Under the pieces are notes generated by a model. The model was not told the DNA's origin, searched no databases, and saw only the letters and a program-made list of their open reading frames with translations. From Theobroma cacao (taxonomy: Eukaryota; Streptophyta; Magnoliopsida; Malvales; Malvaceae): DNA of 64,000 bases. Positions 12,701 through 25,702 of this stretch are shown here, one piece after another. The stretch is taken from contig NC_030858.1 in NCBI RefSeq assembly GCF_000208745.1, positions 33,839,338 through 33,903,337 on the forward strand. The letters are read 5' to 3'. The translations under genes and the position numbers were made by a program. Position 1 is the first letter of the stretch; the number at the start of each line of letters is the position of its first letter.

Positions 12701-13250
12701 GAATGTGCAACATGAAAATCTTGAAGGGATGTTCACTTTTTACGATTCAACTAGTGCTAGACTTAACATATATCAGGTGTTTCATATAGTTTCTTACGAA
12801 TGCTTAATGCTTAATTTTGCTTAAATGGGCTATCTCTTTCTCATTTTTTTTTTTTATCTGATTATGACACATAAGATACATGGTTGAAATTGTTTCCTTG
12901 TATGCTCAGTCTTTCTTTATTAATGCAGATAATGACCAGTTTAAACATGTTGTCACAGGTTGCTAGTGTAACATTTGACTTGCTGTTGCTACTTGTGTTG
13001 GGATCGTATTTGATAGTGCTCTTCAGTTTTCTTGTCATCACAACCAGGGTACACTCTCTTTACTATCAAGAAAAAATCTTCAATGTTCACCTTTTCTTTT
13101 CCTGCGGTTAGAATGTAACAAAATGTTAATAACACTTTTTATTAAAAAGGAAAAATTGTTAATTAATTGACTATGCTGGTCGTACAGGGTCTTGATGATC
13201 TAATCAGTTTATTTCGACGACCTCCTTCTCGAAAGGTGAAAACAGCTTGA
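6712..13250 (+). CDS. NCLN: Nicalin (nicastrin-like ER membrane protein), 14 exons, 562 aa
   Basis: Nicalin is an ER membrane glycoprotein with an inactive M28-peptidase/nicastrin-like lumenal domain. In animals it forms the BOS complex with TMEM147 and NOMO, which works with the ribosome translocon. Exons, all in frame: 6712-6997, 7085-7242, 8394-8497, 9200-9266, 9731-9823, 9907-10071, 10197-10337, 10437-10514, 10995-11107, 11199-11259, 11978-12145, 12675-12776, 12959-13048, 13188-13250. The product has an N-terminal hydrophobic signal segment (about residues 17-40), the nicalin-like lumenal region, and one C-terminal membrane helix (about 515-541) followed by a short basic tail. Length equals that of animal nicalin. 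The ATG is the first in the pyrimidine-rich leader. It is the only plus-strand gene here and converges on the RRM gene. Function in plants is inferred from homology. Confidence 0.92.
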
Positions 13251-14659
13251 TAGCTGCAGCGGCATTGTATGCAAATGCCTTCCCTGATGTAGCTTAAACC
13301 GAAATTCCCATGAGGTTCCGTAGTGGTTTTGCGCTAATGTTTTTGTTAGTTTTAGTATCACGAGGGATCATTTTAAATGCTGGTCCAAAGAAGATTTTTG
13401 TAATTTATTTTTCCAAAATGAGATCAGTCAAGTCAAGGTGCGAGAAAAAATTTTGCTCAGCTCCAGTATTGTACACTGCAGTTATATAGCAGAGAATAAT
13501 ATGTAGGGTCCAAGCACCAACCAAAAAGTTGATCCTACTTATGGAGATTAGGGTTGATGGTATTGAAAATTTGATCAGGTGACAGGTGCTTTGCTCAATG
13601 CAATCGTGGGAATCTGGTTCACAGTTGCAGAATCAAACTGAAATTCTTCTGGAAAAGAGATTAAAATTACAAACTTCCTTTTCGAAAAGGAAAATACTAG
13701 TGCATTGTAAGGATGCCTATGCATGAAATGCTAACATGCTCTCATTTTCTGGTGTTGTTTTCTTTTCCTTATTTTGTTCTGTATTTTTTTTCTTCTTTTT
13801 TTTTTAAAAATAGGAAATGGAAAAAATAACTCTTGAGAAAAAGGAGAGGAGATTGGGGTACACACTCGTAGCAACTAGTTTCTCTGGGGAATGAATGATA
13901 CTACTAAGCAAGAATGGGAATGCAAAAGCCTATGAAGAAATTGAGATTCTCTAAGCTAACAGTCTCAAACTTGAATTGTTGAAGATAAAAGATTAGGATT
14001 AAACTTATAGGGTATCCTATAAGACCAGAGTAGGTCTGCATATGTAACAACTGACTCTCGGCTCCCAATTGCATGCTGCCACACAACATGGTTTTTGATG
14101 ACATTTATCAAACAGGATTTTGTTAGTAATCTGTAACCCTAGTTACAAGAATGGGGAATTTAATTCAGCTTGCTCCTACATTTCATTAATACTGCACTGG
14201 AGCTTCCTTATCATGAGACTCCAAGCCCGAGGTTTTCTCAACTATCACGCCTTCCATTTTGTCTTAGATTTTCTGAACCTGCCATAACTTGGGTTAAGCA
14301 GCTTACTAAAACACGGAAATCATTAAGTAGCATCTCTCAGACCTTTTCATAAACATGCTTAGGCTTTCACACGATTACACATCAATATAAGGAGTGGGAA
14401 TGATTGGAAGTAAATAACCTACATCTAACTTATCATCGACCCCAATAATAGAAGGGGAGAAGAAACCAAAATTGTCTACAAAATCATCAAAGATCCAAAT
14501 TCTCTGACAGACCTAGAACAAATAATATTAAACCCATTCCATCTGTCATGTCATTCTAGGAAAACTGTTTTCAAACAAAAAGCGAAACTCTGAATGTAAT
14601 TGATTTCCATAGCTTCAACTCTCTAGTGTATTCATATGACATGAAAAAAAATACCAAAA
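13251..14659. other. Convergent intergenic region, nicalin and RRM-gene 3' ends
   Basis: Probably holds the nicalin 3' UTR (about the first 200-300 bases) and the 3' UTR of the minus-strand RRM gene. A short open frame at 14170-14352 has no recognisable domain and is not called. Confidence 0.5.
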
Positions 14660-16009
14660 TCACTCATCAGCCGCTTGACTCGGGGTCCTTGGAATTGAAC
14701 CAGGCCGCACCTTGTCTACAAAGATGACACGTCCATCTAGCAACTGCAAGTGATTACAATTTGTCAAATTTGAACTTCGCAATTTGAAAAATGCCAAAAT
14801 TAGCAGCAGAATATATACATCCTTCACATTAAAGGTGTTACTTAATTCTACAACTGATAAAAGGTTCCTTGATGTGTGGCAGAGGACTAATGCAGGATTA
14901 AATAAAGGAAAAGAAATGAGAAAGATGTAATGCAACATTACCTGCCCATTCATGACTGTAAGAGCCTTCCTGGCTTCATCCTCTTCAGCAAAAGTCACAT
15001 AGCCATACCCTTTTGATCTGTTTCTAACACTATCCATCATTACCTTAGCTGGAAAAGTAAAATAGCTAAATAAAGGACAATTATTAGTAGAAAAAGTCCA
15101 AAAAAAAAAAGGTGTTCAAGCTGGGATAAACAGACGCAGAACAAACCTTCAACTACTTTGCCAAATTGTGAAAATGAATTAGCTAATACATCCTCTGTGG
15201 TGGAGAAAGAAATACCTGCAAGTAAAATCATCAGTTACAGTAAAAACAAAAGTATCAGGAAGAGGAATCATGTCGAAAGCAACAGCTTCCAAATTGAAAG
15301 AAAGTGATCCAGCTAGTAAGAACACGTATGTATCACGTGAAAATTGCATGAACCAAAGTTAGACAAAATTAAAAACGGCATAAGAGGAAATTCCAATAAC
15401 TAAGAGAATCAATGATTCAATGAAGCTAAGAAATTTCAATTTAGGAATACCCTTTCAGCCCAAAGTTAATTTTATAATCCTCATTGATTACTGACCAAAG
15501 AATGTCCATTTCGATATTGCCTCTTCTAAAACCTTTCAAAACTGCAGGTTTAATCAAGCAAAGCATGCAAGTTCAATCAATTAACCCATTTAACCCATTA
15601 CATATGTTCTTTATTATCCCAGTTAAAATAGATAAGCTAATCATTCTTTACCAAGACTTTTTGTTTTTAAAGAAAACCCAAACAATGAACTACAAAAACA
15701 AAAATTTACTCCACCATTCTGCAACCACCCCCGAATAAAGAACATGGGGTGTTTGTGTTATTTCATCATCTACCAAATAATTCTAAAAAACAAAATCCAA
15801 CTTTATATATATATATCAAATCAACTCGACATGTAATGGTGGGCAATAGGTTAATGGTAAACTCTCGTTAAATTAATATGAATACCTTTAACGAAGAGGG
15901 TAGAAGCGAAGCCTCTGAAGAAGAAGAGTTGGCCTGGATTCTTATTGTATAGGCTGCTTGAATGATAGACGTATTTCAGGATGCTTCCTCCCAAATTTGA
16001 CGCCGCCAT
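14660..16009 (-). CDS. Small organelle-type RRM RNA-binding protein, 4 exons, 127 aa
   Basis: Exons on the minus strand: 16009-15886, 15215-15147, 15048-14942, 14743-14660; the joined frame gives 127 residues. Residues 1-36 are Ser/Lys/Tyr-rich with few acids, resembling a mitochondrial or plastid targeting peptide. A single RRM follows, with an RNP2-like LFVKGI at 38-43 and RNP1 KGYGYVTF at 77-84; the domain ends near residue 112 and a short polar tail follows. The family (small single-RRM proteins, some acting in organelle RNA editing or cold response) binds single-stranded RNA; the exact member is not identified. The start is the ATG at 16009, in a good context; upstream in-frame codons lack an ATG. 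Organelle targeting is inferred. Confidence 0.88.
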
Positions 16010-16775
16010 TTTCAGCTTTCTAGCAGAGAGGGAAAAAGACAAAACAGATGAGTGCCCTCATCTTTGATTTCGGAATTCCAGTTTGTTTTGTTTTGTCTTT
16101 AGCTAACTTAATTTGGGACTATATTTTCTTTGGGTTTCTATTTGGTTGGAAATTGCTTTGGGCCAAAACTGAGTTGGGCTGTAACACGTAATCCCTAAAA
16201 CTGTTTATGAATGGTCTTTACTTACGCCCGACCCGTGCCCACTCATTGCCACCCCTTTCGTAACTTGAGCTGAAACTTTGATACTTACATGTATCTAGAA
16301 ATAAACTTTTGAGCCTTTTTAGCCTCAGGATTTGAATATTTTAAATTGGAATTTTGAAGTTGAAAATTGGAGGCTTGATTATTTATCAAGACAAGAGATA
16401 TATAAATATATATATGTATATGCAACTATTCTTTACAAAGTTTGATATGGGTAACATTTGGGATGACATTGGACCGTATAAGAACAAAACATTGTGAATG
16501 ATCAGTTTGCCTACAAGAATAAATGCAGCTAGTTTACATTTTAACCACTTTACCATCGCAAACAGATTAAGAATCAGAATCATACTATACGTATATTACT
16601 ATATTGAATCATATGGACTCCACCGAATCCATTCAGGAAGATAAAATGCTATACAAATTGGGTTTTTGACTTTTTAGTGTAGGTAACAAAAGGGGGGAAG
16701 AAACCAAAAGGACCTGCAAAATTGACCAATAAAGCTACAGCATAAGGTATTATACCGGTGCTTTCAATTTGGTGG

Positions 16776-19700
16776 TCAGGAATGATGTGCATTTAGCAGT
16801 GCTCGGTGCACCATGTCGATGAATTGATTGTCCTGTCACATATGCAATGTTGGTCAGATGCATGGGAGTAATAGTAAAAAATAAGAACTAGAGTTCTAGT
16901 CTAGGGGAAAGTCTTTGCTAATCAGCATTCTTAAAAGTATATTGTCCAAAGATCCTTCCAATCAGCTATGAATCAAGCTTCAAACATTAACAATGGGCAG
17001 AAAAACTAACCTGAACAAGAGCCAGAAGTGCATCCCGAACTTTTTCTCTGCTGACAGATGGACCATAGTTTTGAATGGGAACAGGAGCAGGAGTGAGAGA
17101 TGGTGGTGGAGTAGGTGGCGGAAATGGTTGAAGCAATGGAGTACCATATGGACGCTGACGACTCAGAGGAGGATTAAGTAGAGGTGCAGTGGGCAAAGGA
17201 GTAGAGACAGGTGGCAGAATCTGTACAGAAGAGGAAGGAGGCACAAAGAATGCAGAGGGCTTTACAAGATTAGTATGACTGCTGCTGGATTCAGGGGTAT
17301 CAAGGAGTGGCATCAAAGGAGTAGAAGATGGTAGAGAAGATGGTAGTTGCAAAGCTGGCACTGTTGGGGAGGCAACAATGGTTGGGTTGGAAGGTGCAGG
17401 CATTGCTGCAGAAGATTGGTATGGTAGTCCAGAAACTCTTGCATTTGAAGCACTTCCAATGGATATAGCTGTCTGCAATCATGTAACAAAAGGAGGAAGA
17501 TTTAGTCACTGATTAAATATGTTGTTTGTATGGCCCAATATACGTAACACTTCAGTATCTTTACAAAAATAAAAAATTTGAATCACATGACCATTTTATT
17601 GACTTTAGTAATAATACCTCTTTTCCCTTAATGCATGTTGATTTGTTTTATATTTTAGTTTTAATTTCCAAGATATATGGGGTATAAAATAAGAACAAGC
17701 CAGTGTTTATCCGTTCATGTTAGTGGATAAACAACTTAGGACATGCAGAAAGGGACATGTGGACTTAAAAAGGATGATGGAGGGAGTTGACAATTAGAAA
17801 TTCAAAACTAGATCAAGATGAGGTCCCTTATAATAAACATGCTTCACCACACAATTAGATTCAGAGTGCAATCTTAGGATACATAAGAACAGCCAGGCCT
17901 TTGCTGTAAAAGCAAAAACATACTTATTTTGTTCATTGACTAAGCGAAAACAATATGTAATCATAGAACTTGACTAAAGCAACCCAACAGAAATCAGCAC
18001 AATGAGACGCATTACAATCATAGGGTGACTCAAAATATTCTATAGGTGGTAGAACATATTGCATGTAATCAGAGGACAGAATTGAATGCATAGAAATTAC
18101 TTCATTAAGGTAACATTGTTTAGAAAATGCACATACACTGAAGAAGTTCACAAATGCAGGATCATCAGGGCCATCAGCATTAGATGCTGTTGATGATGGT
18201 GGCTCCATAGGACCATCCATAATGGCCATTGTTGAGACAGCCTCCAGTTCTTCAAACTCACTGCTTTTGTAGTTAATATCATTACTTGGAAATTTGCAAC
18301 AAAAAGGCAAAAAGAGAGAAGCTTCCTTGAAATATTTACAGGCAAGTTGTGAGTTGTCACCAGCAATGGTGATGAAAAGTAAAGAAACTTGGAATATATA
18401 GGAAGTTTAGAAAGCAGATATAATGGCATCTCAATTGGTTCATCGACAATTCATTACAGTTAAAATTTTACAAGTGAAAAAACAATCCTGCATTTCAAAA
18501 TAGAATTTCCTCTAAAAGTTACACCAGCAATGCTTGAAAATTAGCCAGAATTAGAAAACAAGGGGCTTAGCTACTATTTTATCAAAGCATAGTACAGGCC
18601 TCAGCAAAATCACACTAATCCAGCACCCATTTGGTAGATGAAAAAAGCGGGGTTGGGGAGTCCAACATGATAATAGACTCAGTAATTCATTTTAGAGAAA
18701 TATCAGAAGCAGTAACGTCTCTTATGGTTGGTGATGCATTTGGTAAAAGAAGGGAACCAGATAAGATAATAGGTGGCAAAATATAACTGATGAAGTAATT
18801 TCTAGAACTTGGAAACTGCAATGTCAATTGAAAAACTCAAAGATCACAATTATAAAATACTAAAAATCAAGAGAAAATTTATCTTGATGATGAAGTAATG
18901 TAGCTATGCTGATCACTAAGCACAATGCCTATTTTCACATATGCATGGACAATGAAAAAGAGGGGAGTATAATGCTTACCCTTTTGTTGATGTTACATTT
19001 GCCTTCTGGGGCACCTTTGAGTATGCAGTAAGAATCCTGGAGATGCCAAAAGCACATGAAATGGCATAAATAAGCAATTAAAAATTTGGACAAAAGAACA
19101 ATTAAAAATATCATAAAATTTCACCACACAAAACAGACACAAACATGAATGCCCTCTTTGAGAAAGCTTGTGAACACATGCTGAGCCATCTTGAATTCAA
19201 GCCTTGTAGTTACAAAATATTCCTCAAAATCAGCTCGTAACACACTGAGCTAGACCTCCTCTTATCGCTCAAAATACATGGCCAAGCTGAGCTGCTTACA
19301 AAGTTCATGGCACTACCCAAGCATTTGCACTTGACAACTCAGATCTTGTATTTGAGCACCAAATACAGCCTTTCCCTAATATAAAGTCTTAAACAAAGGG
19401 TGACCTAATGGTTACTAATAACTCAAAATAAGAAATGAAAAACCAACAAAATGATTAGACAAATTCTCCAAAGGTCATAGTTCAGATAATCATATCTACT
19501 GCAAACACAGCCTAAGGAAATGTTTAAGAGGTGGGAATCGGAATGATTTTTTATTATATTATTATATACCCCAAAAGGTATGCCAATGATGCATCAAACC
19601 ACCCATGGTTGGCACTTGGCATAGACACAAGACACATACAATACATTTTTCTGTTGTCCAAAGCATACAAAGCAAAAGAAATGACAAAAATTAGCTGTAC

Positions 19701-20521
19701 CTGCTAAAAAGGTTTGCAACCTCCTCAAGTTCACGTGCATCATAGAACCAAATACCGTTTATTTCTTGAGAAGCATTGCGGTATAGTAGATATTTATCCT
19801 GAACTTCATATTCAAAATCTCCCAATAGATTTTCCACCAAATTATCTGTTTATAAAGGTAAATTGAAGCTTCTTAGTACTAAATAAACAAACTTTCTTAC
19901 AAAATTCTAATATCTTACCAAACTGAGCAAAAAGCTTTATCATAGAATATATTACATTAATTAAAGACACTGAAATGACATAATAAAATAGTAATTGCAT
20001 GTATAAATCAGGCATTTTTGCGATTAAGTTCTAAGCATACAAATATTTAGCACGGATAAATGAGGCGCAGAGAGAGCATGGCACTAACCAGTGTTGCGTC
20101 GATTCATCACAATAAACTGAAACCTAGGCTGCGTATTCCTGAATTATGAACCGAAAGAAATATCTTAATTAAGAAATTCATAATAGAAATGTAAAATTTA
20201 AAACTAAATTGAACACTTTCAAGTCACCTCTTGACAACAAAAAGAGATCCTTCGACGTCTTTTCGGCTCTGCAAAAACAACAGAGACAAAAAGAAGAAAT
20301 GGTTATTAGAAAGAAGCAAAAATTAGTAGCAAAAAGATAAGAAAGGGAAAGTTATGAACCCATTGGCTAAGGTCGATGTTGAACTCGTAGAAGGCGACAT
20401 GAGCGGCGGTGATGAGAATTTCCTCGACGAAAGGATCAATGCGACGGAGGACAGTTAGATTGAGGAGCTTGGTGCTCTGTTGGTCCAAATTAGGCATTAA
20501 TTTCCCATATGGTTGCGTCAT
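16776..20521 (-). CDS. DCP1: mRNA-decapping enzyme subunit DCP1, 8 exons, 312 aa
   Basis: DCP1 activates the DCP2 pyrophosphatase that removes the mRNA cap in cytoplasmic P-bodies. Exons: 20521-20360, 20268-20228, 20138-20089, 19845-19701, 19036-18980, 18263-18137, 17472-17011, 16832-16776; all phases agree. Residues 1 to about 115 form the EVH1/DCP1 fold, including LLNLTVLRRIDP at 19-30 and a GIWFYD stretch in exon 4. Next come a plant-conserved acidic SEFEELEA segment and PDDPAFVNFF motif, then a long Pro/Ser-rich linker in exon 7 with PFPPPTPPPS. The C-terminal VSREKVRDALLALVQ plus the short last exon is the DCP1 trimerisation helix region. Exon 6 begins at a NAGNAG acceptor. It is somewhat shorter than Arabidopsis DCP1, in the linker. 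No overlap with neighbours. Confidence 0.95.
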
Positions 20522-21405
20522 TTTTTTCTTTGATTACTCAAAGGGAAAACCCTAGAGAGGTAGACACAGGTTTGGTCCGTTAAAAGAATGGAAGTGAAAG
20601 AGAAATGATACATATACAAGAGAAAGAAGAATGATGGAATGGCAATGGAAATGGAAATGATGCCAACCAGAACTCTGCTTGTTTGGCAAGCTGCGTTAGT
20701 TGGTATTGAACTGACTAATTTGCCCTTCTCCAACATTTACGTAACGAGGGAAGGAAGACGCCTTCTCTTTTAAGCAACTCATTTTATGATTTACTTAACA
20801 ATTATTATATTCATGAAATAGATTTAACTAATCAAAATTCAATGCTAAAGATAGTTCATTTTATTTTTTTTATAATATTTAAATTACTTTAAAAATATTT
20901 AATAAAATTTTTTTATCATATTTAATTACATTTTTTTATTTTAATTTTAAATTAAATAAATTTTAATGATCAATAATCGAAATTTTTTTTATTATTTTAC
21001 TCTTACGTGACATTCATATGATTAACGTAAAAGATAAAAAAATAAATAATATCATATGATCATCATTTAATCATTAATTATGTAAACTTATTTAAAAATA
21101 TAAAACTTTAATTAAACAGAAGTTAACTGAGGAAAATGGAAATGCGGCAAATTAAATGATTCCACACATGATATTGACAATAATCTTTTCTAGCTAGCTA
21201 TTTCATTTTATTAAATTGAATTTAGATCACACATCGTAGCGTCTGCCATGCTTTCGGCAACTAGGAATTGTTTTAATTAATTAATTTATTTATTTATTTT
21301 AATACCAAGGCTACAACGTTAGGAGTGGAGGGAGAAGCCAACATTATGGAGCTCTCCACAGCATGCCTGCTACTAATCTTTTGCACTAGTCTGAATTGTC
21401 GTGAT
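20522..21405. other. Intergenic, AT-rich
   Basis: Contains the DCP1 5' leader, with aaaccctag on the plus strand at about 20547-20555, then highly AT-rich filler (20760-21130), then probably the OTLD1 3' UTR up to 21405. No gene seen. Confidence 0.55.
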
Positions 21406-24400
21406 TCATTCTGTTGCCTTGCCTTTGCGTCTGCTGCTACTGCCGGTTTCTAGGAGATAACAGACCATGGAATCTACATCATCTCCGAATATGCTATAAG
21501 CTTCAATTGCCTGCAGATAACTGAATCCCATTGACAACAATATTTGGATGCCACTGCTGAGAACAGTATCCCGCAAACCTTGCTCTTTCGAACCTTCCAC
21601 TTTGGTCTCACTCCCTGATGGCCCTGTCAGCAATTAATACAGTTTACATTTTACAGCTTCATATTCACCACACACTATCAGAGAACACAACATCAGATTC
21701 AGAAATCTCTAGGATACTCACTGGCTCCAGATGACGATGGTTCAGCAGTGGAAGTAGATGATCCTTTTCGGCCCACTTGAGGCTTAAACTTGTCTTTGGC
21801 AAGGTACTCCGCTCTAGAAGCTTCCATAACCATTCTCTCAATTTCCTTCTCAGTAAGCTCGAGATCAGAGTAAAATCGCCCCTCAGCTAGGAGTGCCTGT
21901 CAGTATGCAGTATAAAAGAGAAAGAAGAGTTCTGTTAATAACATATTACCTTGGGCACACACAAATTTTTTCAAATTATCAAAATACTTGCATTATCAAT
22001 CTGCTGGTCTTGTTGAGCTTTAATAGCAGCCTTCACTTGATCCTTGTCCACATTTGCCTGCAAAGCCCAACACAGTCAGCAACATACAATCCTGTTTGGT
22101 ATTCTAACTTACTCAAACTCCATATTCAGGTTGAAAAGATCTTGCCATCGAAGCCTCACATACAAATCAAGTTTCATACCATGAGGTAGCCAAAAATAAA
22201 ACATGTTCGAACCAGGGGACAAAGAAGCAAGTAAGAAGTAGAAAAATGAAAATATGGAGAAGGAAATGCAGACACACCCCTCGGAGACAGCTAAATCCAA
22301 GACCAGCACCAATTGTCAAACGACGTGGATCAACAAGAGAATTATAATGATTCCCATGATGGTAGCTCAGCCTTATGGGAGGAGTATCAGTATTATAGCT
22401 TCCATGAAATATGTTTATAGGTTCTGCATCAACTAAATTTGTCAGTAAAAGGGAAGAAGATTGTAGAAGACAAAGCTAAGTAAATGAGTATCAAAATCAT
22501 CGATCAAGAATCACCTGTGCTGTAGGAATAGATATGGATAGGTCTATTATACATTTCTGATAAGGCTTGGATCTCCGCATTGTTCCCATAGACCTGTATC
22601 CGAGACCAAAAGAAACAGATGCTTTCAAACCATTTTAATAGACAATGTGCTTGTACAGGTAATAAGAAAAGAGAATAGACAACCAAATGGGTTTTAGTCA
22701 ACAAAATGGTGGTGGTAGAATTAAGAAATTACTTGGGTGGAGAAGAATGCATCATCTAGGAGGTTAAATAACTTGGTTAATATTTTTGAACTGATTAAGT
22801 AGAGTGCTTGTAATCTTGGCTATGAATTTAAAAAGGTTTAAAGTACAAAGGAAAATAGAATAAATTGATCATCCTCATCAACATAACAAAGGATAAGCTA
22901 TAACCCTGGAGTGGAATTGGAAAAGAAATAATGACATGCTCAGTGAGAAATGTGATGCCAAAGCAAGGTTCATGTAGGAGCATTAAGATAGTATAATCAA
23001 TTACATTGACTCTGCATACCTGATCTCTTCTTTTCCTCTTACAGTAAGATGTAAAACCTTCTGTTATAAATTGAGAAAAGTGATCCCTCTCTTGCTCCTG
23101 GATGAACAGTTAAGGCTAAGCATCCATCATAAAAACATCCCAAATCATGTCATTCAAGCACCTCAAAACTAATGTGATTGAAGACCCCCAAAAATGATGC
23201 AAATAGAAAGTTAATGAAGAAATATAGGAATTACAAATCTATACTTTAACAAATTTAAAATGTTGCAGTGGTCAGAAACCATTCTATACCATTAAAAAAG
23301 TAACAACAAAACCAGAGCATGCATATGTTAAATCACATTCAAAAGTTTAATCTAACTTAGATTCATAACAGAAGACGAATACCACACACCATGCCAACTC
23401 AACAAAGAGCAATACCATCCCCAGATCCTAGTTATATTCAACAAAAAGTTACTACAGTTCAGGCAGGCAAAATTATATGCATTTGAGGAACATACTTACA
23501 TGTTATAAAAGATTCAACCAAGAAGCTTAACAGTGACCTGAACGGCACTAACTAGAGCTGGCAAGAGGGTTTCCATCTCTCAAGTGCATGTCAATGAACA
23601 CAGTTACTTTTGTTCATCCCTAAAACATATGCTTCTATCTTATTCGTAAGGCAAAGGGATATAAGGCAGATACAATGCTATATTACCAAACAAATATAAA
23701 AGGGTTTTACCATCACCTCCTAGATAGCCACACCGCCTCTAATTATATTCAGAGCTCTAAGCTAATTAAATTATACAACAAGTCTATAGTTATAACTAGA
23801 TATTAGAATTTAAGGCCCAGTATTTTCATATTTTAAACAAATACTTGAGTAAAACTAAGACATTCTGCCTTCAGCTTTCTTCTTTAATTTTGGCATGCCA
23901 GATGAATAAAAGCTTCAGTACCTCCATATTCTTTCATGGATTTTCTACTCATCTCCCAGCATCTGAGAAATATATGAGACCAAGAAAAGATCTCCTTACC
24001 ATGCAATTAACGAAACAACAATGTCACACAAGTAAATAAATCATTAAAAAACTCCAAGTCTCTAATCAAGCGTCAAAAGGGCTATGGTAGCTATAGTTGG
24101 ACTATGTTCCCAAACAAAAAATAAAAAAAACAATCATTAAGTTTCATTTTCTCTTTTCTCTGAGTAATTCATGTTTTCCTGTTTCTAAGAAAATTTTCAC
24201 CAAACTGTTTCAACAGTTCAAATACATCATGAGTGACCATCAAACACCTTAATAATGACAATAACCTTTTTATGGAGCATAAATATCAAAAACAAGATTA
24301 TAGTATGAGATATTTGTACCATGTAATCAATGCACATTTGTCTAATCAAATCATAAGCTTCAGAATCCCCATATACTTGATCAGCAACAGCACGGAAGAG

Positions 24401-25668
24401 GCAATTCCCATCTTCTAACATCCGTTTGACTTCTAGACCTTTTGTTCGTCTAATATCAATTTCAAATTGGCGTTCCCTTTCCTGTACCAGATACAAGAAA
24501 CCACTTTCAAAGTGAATCTGATGTTGAAAATGAAACCACCAAAGCTAAGCATTAATTTCAGGTCACACTTCTTCAAAAAGAACATTAAACTACAGAACAT
24601 TCCATTCAAACCTAAGAAAAAATCATAAGTTACAAGGTCAATATAAACATCTTTGGATGCAATAGGATAATAGCATGCCTCATTCATAAAATAGATACAT
24701 TCACCTACACCTATAATCGCAGATGGTAGTGGACTATTATATACAAAACTCAAGTAGGAGATGACCAAAGTCAATGAAGGTATTTATCCAAAAAACAAAA
24801 TAGTCAATCAAGGTAGACTTGCCAAAAACAAGAAAAATGACATGGCACAATAGCGAAAAATGGTAGTTTTTCACACCAATCATGTAAAAATTTCTACACT
24901 AGCTGATTTTTCACCGTTAAAAGCAAATTACTAAACAAAACACAACAAGGATTTGATTATTTATAATAAAAAACTTACTACATCACTGCAGGAGGACACA
25001 AAGCACGGGTTCTGCTCATCAGCACTATTATAACCCTCACTCTCACCATGAGATCTGGGAGAAGAAGGCCGTGACCCAGATGGTGATGTCCTTGTTGGAA
25101 CAATGGGCCAGGCAACAGCTCTTCTAGATGATCCAGAACGAGCAGGACTTGAACTTCCTGACAGAAATCTTCTTGAATTTAAATTTGCTGCTGAAGGTTT
25201 AGGTGGTGGAACAGGAGGTGGGGGCGGATGTTGACGTCCAGTGCCAATTGGTAAGAGATCACCACTTGAACCTTCACTTTCAACCACAACTTTTTCTGAA
25301 ATCCTCAACCCACCCAAATCGTTCATCATTTCCCATGCACCTGTGGCATCAAGAGTATTCACTTTCTCAGCCTCAACGATTTCATTGCTTGAAGTTTCAT
25401 TCCGATCATTATGCAAGTTCTCCAGCAAAACATCATCACTTTTCACAGCCTTATTTTCACTGCTCCCAGAAGACTCTAAAAGCTCATCTGTAGCAACTTG
25501 TTCCTGCACTTCCTCACTAACTTCGTCATCTTTGGCAGCTGAAGGAACTTGCTGAGTAGAAACATATGGCTCTGCCCGAGAAGAAGATGGCCCGGGCAAG
25601 GAAGAAGAGCGGCTTGGATTTGAAGAAGAGCTGGCAGTGGAACCCCGTTGAACCAAGATGCGAGTCAT
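21406..25668 (-). CDS. OTLD1: OTU-domain deubiquitinase, OTLD1/OTU6 type, 8 coding exons, 537 aa
   Basis: The OTU cysteine protease removes ubiquitin; Arabidopsis OTLD1 (OTU6) acts on histone H2B with a KDM1-type demethylase to repress target genes. Coding exons: 25668-24979, 24481-24320, 23097-23020, 22593-22515, 22423-22278, 22057-21992, 21896-21722, 21623-21406. Residues 1-230 are Ser/Pro-rich and disordered, with a poly-Pro stretch and an acidic middle. The OTU domain spans about 235-375, with catalytic D254-G-N-C257 and His362 in GNHYNSL. A Glu/Lys-rich linker follows. Near 485-527 is a UBA-like domain with LLSMGFSYLQAIEAY. Intron 6 uses a GC donor. A probable 5' UTR intron runs from a gtgag donor at 26410 down to near 25703. 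The chromatin role is inferred from the orthologue. Confidence 0.94.
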
Positions 25669-25702
25669 TTCTTTTGTTGAAAATTATTCTCAATGAGAAA
25701 CT

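Noticed and set aside
25203..25555. Plus-strand open frames opposite OTLD1 exon 1
   Set aside because: They are shadows of the Ser/Pro-rich coding exon on the other strand.
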